Below, piece after piece: positions 1-6,692 of a DNA stretch of 18,891 nucleotides (within the stretch, counting starts at the first letter, position 1; the number at the start of each line of letters is the position of its first letter). The DNA is from JAPLKX01 sp035530195 (GTDB taxonomy: Bacteria; Hydrogenedentota; Hydrogenedentia; Hydrogenedentales; SLHB01). The stretch spans positions 1 to 18,891 of the forward strand of contig DATKVG010000088.1 of NCBI GenBank assembly GCA_035530195.1, given 5' to 3'. The translations under genes were made by a program, and so were the position numbers. Below the pieces are notes generated by a model, which was not told the origin of the DNA, did no database searches, and worked only from the letters and a program-made list of their open reading frames with translations.

Positions 1-56
1 CCCAAAAATATCACGGTGCTACCTGCCAGAAATGTCCGTCTCGTCATTTTGCTCAT
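1..56 (-). CDS. N-terminus of a Tat-exported protein, cut by the left edge
   Basis: Reading the minus strand from the ATG at 56 gives an open frame of 18 codons that continues past the window edge. It begins M-S-K-M-T-R-R-T-F-L-A-G-S and runs into a hydrophobic stretch (V-I-F-L-G). The T-R-R-T-F-L core matches the twin-arginine (Tat) export consensus S/T-R-R-x-F-L. A GGAG ribosome site lies 9 nt upstream of the ATG (plus-strand ctcc within 57-70), which supports this start; an internal ATG at 47 is in frame but lacks that spacing. The mature domain lies outside the window, so the function is unknown. In this kind of genome, Tat leaders of this form commonly precede Gfo/Idh/MocA oxidoreductases, sulfatases or DUF1501-type proteins, but that is only a guess. 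The gene is divergent from the one at 320. Confidence 0.72.
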   Translation of the reverse strand, partial: MSKMTRRTFLAGSTVIFL

Positions 57-319
57 GTTCGTCTCTCCACTGGTCAAGAACCTACGCTGCCGCCCCAACG
101 GCGGCCACGAAAACCGAGTATAGGCGATCGCTCCCGCCAAGACAAGGATTACAATCCCTACACGCTTGACAAACCGCAAAGCGCGGCATAAGCTCAATCC
201 GTTGTTTCGGATGACGTAGTAACCTTACGTCGCGCGGCAGTGGCGACGACGCGTTCGTCTCGAAGTACACCCATGGGGCGAACCGCCGACATCACACCAA
301 ACAGACGGAGAACCGTATC
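57..319. other. Divergent intergenic region
   Basis: This gap lies between the left-edge Tat gene (minus) and the membrane protein at 320 (plus), so it should hold both promoters. No reading frame in it resembles a protein. A perfect 6-bp inverted repeat (GCCGCC, 5-nt loop, GGCGGC) spans 89-105. It would lie in the leader of the left-edge gene and is not followed by a T-run, so it is not a typical terminator. A GGAG at 307-310 serves the gene at 320. No convincing -35/-10 pair was found. Confidence 0.5.
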
Positions 320-1165
320 ATGGCCGAGATTCCAAACGGAGAAGCGGAACAGACTGAAGCGGCGGATGCGAAGGCCGAGGACGTACGCGCGTGTCCGAAC
401 CGTACTGAACAAATCCCCAATACCGCCGATGTGTGTCCGCACTGCGGCCAATCACTTGCGGCGGGCAACGGCACGGCAGTCGCGAGTTTCGTGCTCGGTA
501 TCCTGTCCGTTCTAGCCTTAGCCAGCATCTGCTTCACCGTCCTCCTTATAAATAGCATGGGCACGGATACGACTATGGCCGTCGAAAGGCTCGTTGCGGC
601 GTTCATGCTCTGCTCTCTGATCTTTTTCCCTATCGCAGCGATCATCCTCGGCCACCGTTCCCTGGTCAAGATCCGCAAGAGTCCCGTACCCATGAAAGGC
701 CGCGGCCATGCAAAAGCCGGTCTGAATATGGGCTGCCTCAGTATGGTGTTGGCCTTCATCGCCGCCATAACCATTCCTGGCCTACTGCGTTCATCGATCC
801 AGGTCAATGAATCCGCAGCCATCGGCAACATACGCATGATTACGGGTGCGCAAACCGGCTGGTCCAGTGGGGGCGGTCCCTATGCGGTTTCCTTCGCGCA
901 ACTGACCGACACGACCAACGGCCCGGCGTTTCTGTTGGGCGAGTGGCGCAATGGCATGGAGAAGGACGGCTACATCTTCACGATGAAGGGCGTGGACCTG
1001 CTTAACGGCTTCCTCCATCCCTCGGCGGCGTGCTACGAAACCACGGCATCCCCGGCAAAGCCAGGTCGTACGGGCGTATGGTATTTCTTCAGCGACTGTT
1101 CGGGTGTGATTCGTGCCAGTGTGGATGGGCCAGCGGACTCAACGAGCCGCCCGATTGGCGAATAG
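320..1165 (+). CDS. DUF4190-like / pilin-like membrane protein with degenerate zinc ribbon
   Basis: A 281-residue membrane protein of unknown role. Residues 25-43 look like a zinc ribbon of the form C-P-N-C...C-P-H-C-G. The second half is intact (C39, C42), but the first pair reads C25-P-N-R, so one zinc ligand is missing. Two hydrophobic segments (about 52-78 and 90-112) followed by G-H-R-S-L-V-K-I-R resemble DUF4190 proteins. A third segment (about 139-153) runs into I-P-G-L-L-R-S-S-I-Q-V-N-E-S-A-A-I-G-N-I-R, a pattern seen after the N-terminal helix of type IV pilin-like proteins (N-E-x-x-A-x-G-x-x-R). The C-terminal 110 residues, with two Cys, would face outside. GGAG 9 nt upstream supports the ATG. 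It stands alone, with no pilus or secretion genes nearby. The family call is by pattern only; the role is unknown. Confidence 0.75.
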   Translation: MAEIPNGEAEQTEAADAKAEDVRACPNRTEQIPNTADVCPHCGQSLAAGNGTAVASFVLGILSVLALASICFTVLLINSMGTDTTMAVERLVAAFMLCSLIFFPIAAIILGHRSLVKIRKSPVPMKGRGHAKAGLNMGCLSMVLAFIAAITIPGLLRSSIQVNESAAIGNIRMITGAQTGWSSGGGPYAVSFAQLTDTTNGPAFLLGEWRNGMEKDGYIFTMKGVDLLNGFLHPSAACYETTASPAKPGRTGVWYFFSDCSGVIRASVDGPADSTSRPIGE

Positions 1166-1281
1166 AAACACGTCCGCTCTGGCCACGGGGATATCCAATC
1201 CACAACCAAAATACCGGAAGTAGGCGGGGAATGATTCCCTGCCATAACCTCAATCTCAACGCCTCCGCGTAATGTCCGCAT

Positions 1282-1301
1282 GCTTTCGCGGGAAAGACGC
1301 G
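1282..1301. repeat. Solo half-copy of the palindromic repeat
   Basis: These 20 bases (GCTTTCGCGGGAAAG then ACGCG) are identical to 9778-9797, part of the palindromic repeat cluster at 9551-9838. The element is therefore dispersed across the genome region and not confined to that cluster. Here it sits in a gene-poor spacer without the outer GGATTCCC arm. Confidence 0.7.
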
Positions 1302-1329
1302 GTAGGTGCGGTCCCGACACGGCACCGGG

Positions 1330-1371
1330 ACGCCAACGGACGGTTCGGAGACGCCAACGGATGGTTCGGGG
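1330..1371. repeat. Two-copy 21-bp tandem repeat
   Basis: Two adjacent 21-bp units (1330-1350 and 1351-1371), each beginning ACGCCAACGGA, differ at two positions by eye. They lie in non-coding DNA between the gene ending at 1165 and the sigma-factor-like stub. No function is evident. Confidence 0.75.
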
Positions 1372-1381
1372 AGATCCTGGA

Positions 1382-1525
1382 TTATGATCGATAACTTATG
1401 TGAATACAACATATTAGAAAGGAGAAAGTGGCGTCGGCTGCGAAATCCAATACGCCATAGGCGGCATCGCCGCTCTGACAGCGCACGACCAGCCATTGGT
1501 CGTATATCTGGTCCCGGTGATTCAT
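1382..1525 (-). pseudogene. Possible N-terminal stub of an ECF sigma factor
   Basis: A minus-strand frame of 47 codons starts at the ATG at 1525. Its first 22 residues include Q-I-Y-D-Q-W-L-V-V-R-C-Q-S-G-D-A-A, which resembles the start of sigma-70 region 2 in ECF sigma factors (pattern W-L-V-x-R-C-Q-x-G-D-x-x-A). After A-A the similarity stops and the frame passes into AT-richer DNA with no sigma features (F-L-I-C-C-I-H-I-S-Y-R-S), ending at 1382. No ribosome site precedes the ATG. The simplest reading is a gene broken soon after its start, with the rest deleted or replaced. It could also be chance, since the recognisable part is short. Confidence 0.4.
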
Positions 1526-1620
1526 CGTATACACAAAAGACGTTGCGTAGCTCCGTTCGGTTCATTGTATTCCGTATCGACCCTGGAAACACCAACGTGA
1601 TCGGAGCCGCGGCCTCCTGT

Positions 1621-1626
1621 TAGAAT
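1621..1626 (+). promoter_or_regulatory. Candidate -10 box just upstream of the GTG start
   Basis: TAGAAT matches the TATAAT consensus at five of six positions and ends 6 nt before the GTG at 1633. No Shine-Dalgarno lies at normal distance; the nearest GGAG is 1603-1606, too far away. If real, transcription would begin at about the start codon, giving a leaderless message. No good -35 is visible, so this is tentative. Confidence 0.3.
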
Positions 1627-1632
1627 ACGCCC

Positions 1633-2586
1633 GTGACACGCAGGGAAATTGTCTATCGTGCGATCGAACGCCGGGGACCGCCGCGGGTGCCTATCAATTA
1701 TTGCAACCGGGATTTCGAGGATTCGGATACTATCGGCGTAACGTACAACCCCGCGCGCGATTTTGTACCCCGGAGTCCCGGAGATACGGAATGGGGGTTT
1801 GTCTGGGAGGTTTTGGACAAGACCATGGGCCAGCCGAAGACACATCCGCTTGCGGATGTGGAGGCCATAGACCGTTATTGTCCTCCCGATCCCCGTGCGC
1901 CGGGGCGATTCGATCATATCCCAGAGCAATTGGCGAAGGACCAAGATCGGTTCGTCAAGTTTGGCCTCGGAATCACCGGCTTCAATCAGGCAACGTTTCT
2001 GCGCGGGTTCGAGGCGTTGCTGATGGATCTATATGCCGACCCGGAACGTGCTGAACGGGTGCTGGATCTGGTCTTTGATTTTGAGAACGGGATCATTGAT
2101 CAGGCCGTCCAATATCCTGTGGATGCCATTGCCTTCGGCGATGATTGGGGCACGCAACGGGGCCTGATGATCCCGCTTGAACAATGGCGTGCTATTTTCC
2201 GGCCGCGCTATGCCGTCCAGTTTGAAAAGATTCGCCGGGCTGGGAAGAAGGTCTGGTTCCATTCCTGCGGCCATGTACACGCGATCATCGGCGATCTGAT
2301 CGATATCGGTGTGGATGTGATCGAACTGCTCCAGCCCGACGTCATGGGCGTCGAACGACTTGCCCACGATTTCGGCGGGAAAGTCTGCTTCTGTTGCTCG
2401 GTGGATCATCAGCGCCGGGCCATTTCCGGAACCCGCGACGAAATCTTCGCTTATGCACGGCGCCTTCGTGACACCTTGGGCGCATTCAACGGCGGATATA
2501 TCGCGTACATCGAAGACTATTCCTGCCTCGGGATGAGTGAGCAGAACTACCAGTGGATCCGCGAAGCCTTCACTCAGGCGACTTAG
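1633..2586 (+). CDS. Uroporphyrinogen decarboxylase-like (URO-D/methyltransferase fold) protein
   Basis: A 317-residue protein of the URO-D superfamily, probably cytoplasmic: no signal peptide or membrane segment. The barrel pattern is clear: an opening T-R-R-E-I-V-Y-R-A-I-E-R helix, G-D-D-W-G-T-Q at 169-175, F-H-S-C-G-H at 209-214, and a late D-x-x-x-L-G-x-F-N-G-G-Y. The H-S-C-G motif is typical of the branch related to corrinoid-dependent methyltransferases (MtaA/MtbA-like), where His and Cys can bind zinc. It is not typical of HemE, which carries an N-terminal arginine-rich substrate motif not seen here. Its role could be a methyl transfer or demethylation step, but the substrate is unknown. 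The GTG start is chosen because the protein begins there with a family-like helix. A Gfo/Idh/MocA gene follows in the same direction after 217 bp, a frequent pairing in planctomycete-like genomes. Confidence 0.85.
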   Translation: MTRREIVYRAIERRGPPRVPINYCNRDFEDSDTIGVTYNPARDFVPRSPGDTEWGFVWEVLDKTMGQPKTHPLADVEAIDRYCPPDPRAPGRFDHIPEQLAKDQDRFVKFGLGITGFNQATFLRGFEALLMDLYADPERAERVLDLVFDFENGIIDQAVQYPVDAIAFGDDWGTQRGLMIPLEQWRAIFRPRYAVQFEKIRRAGKKVWFHSCGHVHAIIGDLIDIGVDVIELLQPDVMGVERLAHDFGGKVCFCCSVDHQRRAISGTRDEIFAYARRLRDTLGAFNGGYIAYIEDYSCLGMSEQNYQWIREAFTQAT

Positions 2587-2803
2587 GAAGTCGCCGGCCC
2601 ACTCGCTCAACACCTGACCCTTTGTGTTCTCGCTTCGGCTGCAGCTCCCTCCATGAGAAGGTATTGTCAAAAGCGGGCGTGACCGCGACTATTCTTGCGT
2701 GTTTCCTCAGCTTTAATGAAAGTGCTTCTTGGTTTATTATAGAGCACAAAGGTCAGAACCTAAAGATTTGTCCACGGCAACGTCATATCGAGGAGATGGA
2801 TCA

Positions 2804-4081
2804 ATGAATACCTCAACGCGTCGTACGTTTCTTAGAACCACGGGCACGGGCATGCTGGCGAGCTTGGTGCTTCCGGGACTGTCCAGTATCGCCAAGGCCG
2901 CTCCGAGCGAACGTGTCCGCCATGCCGTCATCGGTGTTGGCGGGCAAGGGAGACGCCATGCGCAAGAGTTTGCATCGTTTCCGGATTGTGAAGTGGTCGC
3001 CGTGTGCGACGTAGATCCGGAACAAATCAAGAAGGCGCTGGGGAAAGTCCCCGAAGCCGCACCGGCCGCCGATTTCCGCCGCCTCCTCGATGACAAGAGT
3101 ATTGACACGGTCAGCATTGCCACGCCTGATCATTGGCATACCCCGATTGCCCTGGCGGCGATCAAGGCGGGAAAACACGTCTACGTCGAGAAGCCCTGCT
3201 CGCACAATATCCACGAGGCCATCGCGCTCAAGACGGCCGCGGCAGAGTCCGGGAAGTGTGTGCAGCAGGGAACCCAGGCCCGCAGCGGCGAGGCCCTCAA
3301 GCAAGCCGTGGCCTTGCTGCGGGACGGAGGTATCGGCAAGGTCAGAATGGCCAAGGCGATCAATCACCAACTGAGGGAACCCATCGGCCGCGAACCGGAA
3401 TGCGACCCGCCCGCGGGCGTCGACTATGACCTATGGCTGGGGCCCGCGCCCAAGCACGCGTTTACAAAGAACCGTTGGCACTACCAGTGGCATTGGTTTT
3501 GGGACTACGGTTGCGGCGATATGGGCAACGACGGTATTCACCAGATCGACCAGGCGCGGTGGGGACTGGGCGTGGGGATGCCCAAAGCGGTCAGCGCCTC
3601 CGGCGGCCAACTTTTCTACGACGACGACCACGAAACGCCGGACACGCAGGTCGTCACGTTCGAGTACGACCACTGCTACTTGCTGTACGAGATGCGCTTG
3701 TGGACGGATTACGCCCTCGAGGGTCACGACAACGGCGTCGTATTCTACGGCGACAAGGGCAAGCTCGAAATCGGGCGCGGCGGGTGCGATGTCACGCTTA
3801 TCGGCGAACAGAAAGAACACTTGGGACCGTACGGGGATTTCAAAGGCCACATCCGCAACTTCCTGGACTGCGTCAAGGCCGACAATCCCGCGGAGCTAAA
3901 CGGCGGGATCGAGGAAGGCGCCATCTCGACGGCGCTCTGTCACTTGGGCAATATCGCCACGCGCGTAGATCGGAAACTCAAGATCGATCCGGCAACATGG
4001 CAATGCGTGGATGATGCCGAGGCAGGCAAACTCTTCTCGCGCGAGTATCGGAAAGGGTATGAACTGCCGGGGATCGGGTAG
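2804..4081 (+). CDS. Tat-exported Gfo/Idh/MocA family NAD(P)-dependent oxidoreductase
   Basis: A 425-residue protein with a Tat leader (M-N-T-S-T-R-R-T-F-L, hydrophobic core, cleavage near A-K-A at 30-32), so it should be folded in the cytoplasm and exported with its cofactor. The Rossmann motif G-V-G-G-Q-G is at 44-49, D-H-W-H at 109-112, and the family E-K-P motif at 129-131. The C-terminal half carries W-D-Y-G-C-G-D-M-G-N-D-G-I-H-Q-I-D, the usual metal- or substrate-shaping segment of sugar-type members. Likely substrates are sugars, inositols or glycosides; the exact one cannot be read. An upstream in-frame ATG at 2729 is less likely: the ATG at 2804 has AGGAG (2791-2795) at 8 nt and puts the Tat motif at the N-terminus. 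A TATTAT at 2735-2740 could be a -10 box. A damaged transposase end lies just downstream. Confidence 0.92.
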   Translation: MNTSTRRTFLRTTGTGMLASLVLPGLSSIAKAAPSERVRHAVIGVGGQGRRHAQEFASFPDCEVVAVCDVDPEQIKKALGKVPEAAPAADFRRLLDDKSIDTVSIATPDHWHTPIALAAIKAGKHVYVEKPCSHNIHEAIALKTAAAESGKCVQQGTQARSGEALKQAVALLRDGGIGKVRMAKAINHQLREPIGREPECDPPAGVDYDLWLGPAPKHAFTKNRWHYQWHWFWDYGCGDMGNDGIHQIDQARWGLGVGMPKAVSASGGQLFYDDDHETPDTQVVTFEYDHCYLLYEMRLWTDYALEGHDNGVVFYGDKGKLEIGRGGCDVTLIGEQKEHLGPYGDFKGHIRNFLDCVKADNPAELNGGIEEGAISTALCHLGNIATRVDRKLKIDPATWQCVDDAEAGKLFSREYRKGYELPGIG

Positions 4082-4087
4082 CCGGGA

Positions 4088-4235
4088 TTATTCTAGAGCA
4101 TTATAATGTTGAATTGCGGTATAGCCGCAAGACTGAAACCAGCCTTCTGCATCTTGGGGCGTGATGGTTTCCAGTGCCAATCCAATGGCCTTGTACAACT
4201 CCTCTTGTGTGCGGGCCTTTTTCGATTGCCGCAAC
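4088..4235 (-). pseudogene. C-terminal remnant of an IS630-type transposase
   Basis: The minus strand reads L-R-Q-S-K-K-A-R-T-Q-E-E-L-Y, then A-I-G-L-A-L-E-T-I-T-P-Q-D-A, then W-F-Q-S-C-G-Y-T-A, and stops at TAA (4088-4090). This is the pattern at the end of IS630-family transposases (R-T-x-E-x-L-x-x-A-I-G-x-x-L-x-x-I-T-P-x-D-x-x-x-W-F-x-x-x-G-Y). The frame is closed upstream by a TGA near 4263. The catalytic D-D-E region is absent, so the element is dead. It accounts for most of the gap between the oxidoreductase and the esterase; no terminal inverted repeats were recognised. Confidence 0.7.
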
Positions 4236-4393
4236 GGCGTTTGAAGTCCAATCGTAAAGTCTACTCAAATGCAATCAACGAGGCTATCATCACAATCGGG
4301 TTCTGCAACCTACATTTCCGTACCCGCCAGCGTCTGGCCGGTTGCTGTGACCATTTCAATTGCGCGTTGTTAAGGCATGGGCGGTCTATTTGT

Positions 4394-6469
4394 TTAGGTA
4401 TTGAGCGGATTGCTCTTGCGCCTCCAGCGGGAAGTCAAAGACTGTAGGATCAAGAGCAGCGTAGCAATAACAGTCACGGCCGCTGCCAGACCATAGACCG
4501 CCAGCGTGGGGGCCCAATAGCCCGGGTTTCTACAGCCCAGCGACAGGCCGGCGAATACGAGACACGCGCCGGCCACGGATAACGCGATTCCCACGGCGGG
4601 CAGCAGCTTCGATTCCGAGCGATTCCATAATGCCGCGCACGGAAGCGCCAAACCGGACGCGCACAGGCACGTGAACGTGAAGAGCGCCACGCCGGTTATC
4701 CCATACGTGAGGCCGATAATGAGACCCACCGCGAATGCGCCGCATGCGATCGCCATAAACAGCGTGGGCCATGTAACATCTTTTAAGTAACGCAGGAGCA
4801 GAAACACGGCGCAGATGTTTATCGCCGCTATGAGTGAGCCGAGTGCCCACACCGTGCGCCACCAATCCACCGATCCTCGTACCGCAAACACCCGGAATCC
4901 GTCGCCGTTAATGGCGTCGGCAATGCCCCCGGTTCGGGCGAAGTTGGCCCAGCAGGACATCATGACGGACGAGAGCGCTTTTCGCTCCGATCGGTTTGCG
5001 TCGCTCCAGGCGAACCGCAGGATACTGTCCTGATCGCTATGAAAGTTTCCGAAGACGAAGGGCATCTCGAGGGCGTGTCCAGCGCCGATGAGGAAATCGA
5101 AGGGTTTGGGCTCGTTGGCCCAGTCGAATCGGTACGCATAGACGCCGTCTTGATGCTTACGCATGGAGTGCGCGGGAAGGTCTACGCCCGCCCATTGGAA
5201 CCCGGCGCCGCCCAGGATACCGAGCGCGTGATAAAGGGGCCACTTCGATGGCTTGAGCTGGTCGGCAAGGCGAAGACTCGGCGCGTTGGGATCCATCTCT
5301 TTGATAAGCTGGCACAGCTCGGCTTCAGTCAGCTTGGACATCTTGAACGGAAGGAACAGCTTGAGTTCCTCGGCGTTGCTGCCCAGCAGGACAGGGACCT
5401 GGTTGTACTTGCCCTGGCGCAAAGCCGAGGACGGATTGATAGGTAGCACGGTCCCGTCCACAAACACCGGGGTGAAATCGTGGATATTTCCCAACGGACC
5501 AGGCTTGTAGCAGGCCAGAATCTCCGCCGCCGTCTTCGACCGCAGATACGCGGAGATCCACGCATCGTCCTTATCATCGAGATAGCTCTGGGCGCTGGCT
5601 TCTGTTGTTGCGAGTCCCTCTTCCCGGACAAGTTGGATCAAAATGTCTCCGGTTTTCCGATCCGTTTTCTCGAACGCGTTGCCAAAGGGCGCGCCGCTCT
5701 GCGATATGGCCCGGTGGAAGAGTCCCGCGGCCAAGGGCGAGGCCAGCATGGAAAACACGTTTACGCCGCCGGCGGATTCTCCCGCGATGGTGACATTATG
5801 TGGATCGCCTCCGAAGACGGCGATGTTGTCACGCACCCATTCCAGCGCCCGGACAATGTCGAGGGTACCGTAGTTGCCGGAGGCGTCGAGCGGATTGCCT
5901 TTTCGCAGTGCGGGATGCGTAAACCAGCCCAGAGGCCCCATGCGGTAGTTGATGCTTACGAAGACCACGTTGGACTTCCCCGCGAAGTTGGAGCCGTTGT
6001 ATAAGGGCATGGCCGCCTGGCCCACGCAGTTGGCCCCACCGTGAATCCAAAAGAAGACGGGCAGGTTCTCCTCTTGCGTCCGGGGCCGCCAGACGTTCAG
6101 ATACAGGCAGTCCTCGCCCCCGATGATCTCGCCGATGTTCCCGCAGTCCATCATGGCCATCAGACCGCCATACTGCGTGCACGGTTCGCAGTAGGTCTTC
6201 GCTTGTCTGACGCCGGCCCAAGGCTCCGGCGGTTGCGGCGCGCGCCATCGCAGCTCACCCACGGGCGGTTTCGCAAACGGGACGCCGAGCCAGACATAGG
6301 TCTCGATGGGCTCGTCCTCGATCGCGGTTTCCACAGCAAGGCCGGCGACGTCACCGTAGACGGTATGCCGGACCAGCGGGTCCTCCTCCGCTTGAATTCC
6401 TGGCGGTAGGGCATACGTGAGCAACGCAGCCCACGTGCTGAAAAAGACGAGTCGAAGCGTTCTTGCCAT
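4394..6469 (-). CDS. Type-B carboxylesterase with a C-terminal five-helix membrane domain
   Basis: A 691-residue protein. A signal peptide (about 1-27, ending I-Q-A) precedes an alpha/beta-hydrolase domain of the carboxylesterase/cholinesterase type: G-V-P-F-A-K-P-P near 62, E-D-C-L-Y-L-N-V-W at 119-127, oxyanion-hole H-G-G-A at 143-146, and G-E-S-A-G-G at 230-235 with nucleophile Ser232. His465 (G-A-G-H-A-L-E-M-P-F-V-F-G) fits the catalytic His, and Glu368 is the likely acid in G-S-N-A-E-E. The usual ending after W-A-N-F-A-R-T-G (about 507-514) is short. About 150 residues follow with some five hydrophobic helices (roughly 539-560, 567-588, 590-612, 624-645, 652-677) and a basic tail. The enzyme is thus probably membrane-held with its catalytic part outside the cytoplasm. 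GGGAG at 7 nt supports the ATG. It is divergent from the propeller gene at 6693. The ester substrate is unknown. Confidence 0.9.
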   Translation of the reverse strand: MARTLRLVFFSTWAALLTYALPPGIQAEEDPLVRHTVYGDVAGLAVETAIEDEPIETYVWLGVPFAKPPVGELRWRAPQPPEPWAGVRQAKTYCEPCTQYGGLMAMMDCGNIGEIIGGEDCLYLNVWRPRTQEENLPVFFWIHGGANCVGQAAMPLYNGSNFAGKSNVVFVSINYRMGPLGWFTHPALRKGNPLDASGNYGTLDIVRALEWVRDNIAVFGGDPHNVTIAGESAGGVNVFSMLASPLAAGLFHRAISQSGAPFGNAFEKTDRKTGDILIQLVREEGLATTEASAQSYLDDKDDAWISAYLRSKTAAEILACYKPGPLGNIHDFTPVFVDGTVLPINPSSALRQGKYNQVPVLLGSNAEELKLFLPFKMSKLTEAELCQLIKEMDPNAPSLRLADQLKPSKWPLYHALGILGGAGFQWAGVDLPAHSMRKHQDGVYAYRFDWANEPKPFDFLIGAGHALEMPFVFGNFHSDQDSILRFAWSDANRSERKALSSVMMSCWANFARTGGIADAINGDGFRVFAVRGSVDWWRTVWALGSLIAAINICAVFLLLRYLKDVTWPTLFMAIACGAFAVGLIIGLTYGITGVALFTFTCLCASGLALPCAALWNRSESKLLPAVGIALSVAGACLVFAGLSLGCRNPGYWAPTLAVYGLAAAVTVIATLLLILQSLTSRWRRKSNPLNT

Positions 6470-6692
6470 GAGTGTCTCCCTTGTGTAAGCCCTTGTGTTT
6501 TATCAGGCATCTTACTGTGAGCGAGCGACTCCCGCAACCTTTCTACCACGGGCTAAGGAGAGACAAACTTTGCCGCATCGCCCATTGGATTGATCTTGTT
6601 GCCCCGTATTTGGGAGACTACACGGAGGGTTAGCGTGAAGAGCAACGCGCTTTCCACAACAAGCCTCTGGCAATAGGAATGGAGAATCGTTA

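Noticed and set aside
1..123. Plus-strand frame open from the left edge to a TAG at 121
   Set aside because: No recognisable protein end; the opposite strand carries a Tat leader with a ribosome site in the same bases.
2729..2803. Longer N-terminus of the Gfo/Idh/MocA protein from 2729
   Set aside because: It would place 25 extra residues before the Tat motif; the ATG at 2804 has a well-spaced AGGAG.
4114..4130. Hairpin TTGCGG-TATAG-CCGCAA as a terminator of the oxidoreductase gene
   Set aside because: No T-run follows on the plus strand, and the bases belong to the transposase remnant's reading frame.
4106..4447. Plus-strand ORF of 113 codons
   Set aside because: It is antisense to the transposase remnant and to the end of the esterase, with no ribosome site or recognisable motif.
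5480..6004. Plus-strand ORF of 174 codons inside the esterase
   Set aside because: Antisense shadow of a clear minus-strand hydrolase; no start signal or motif.
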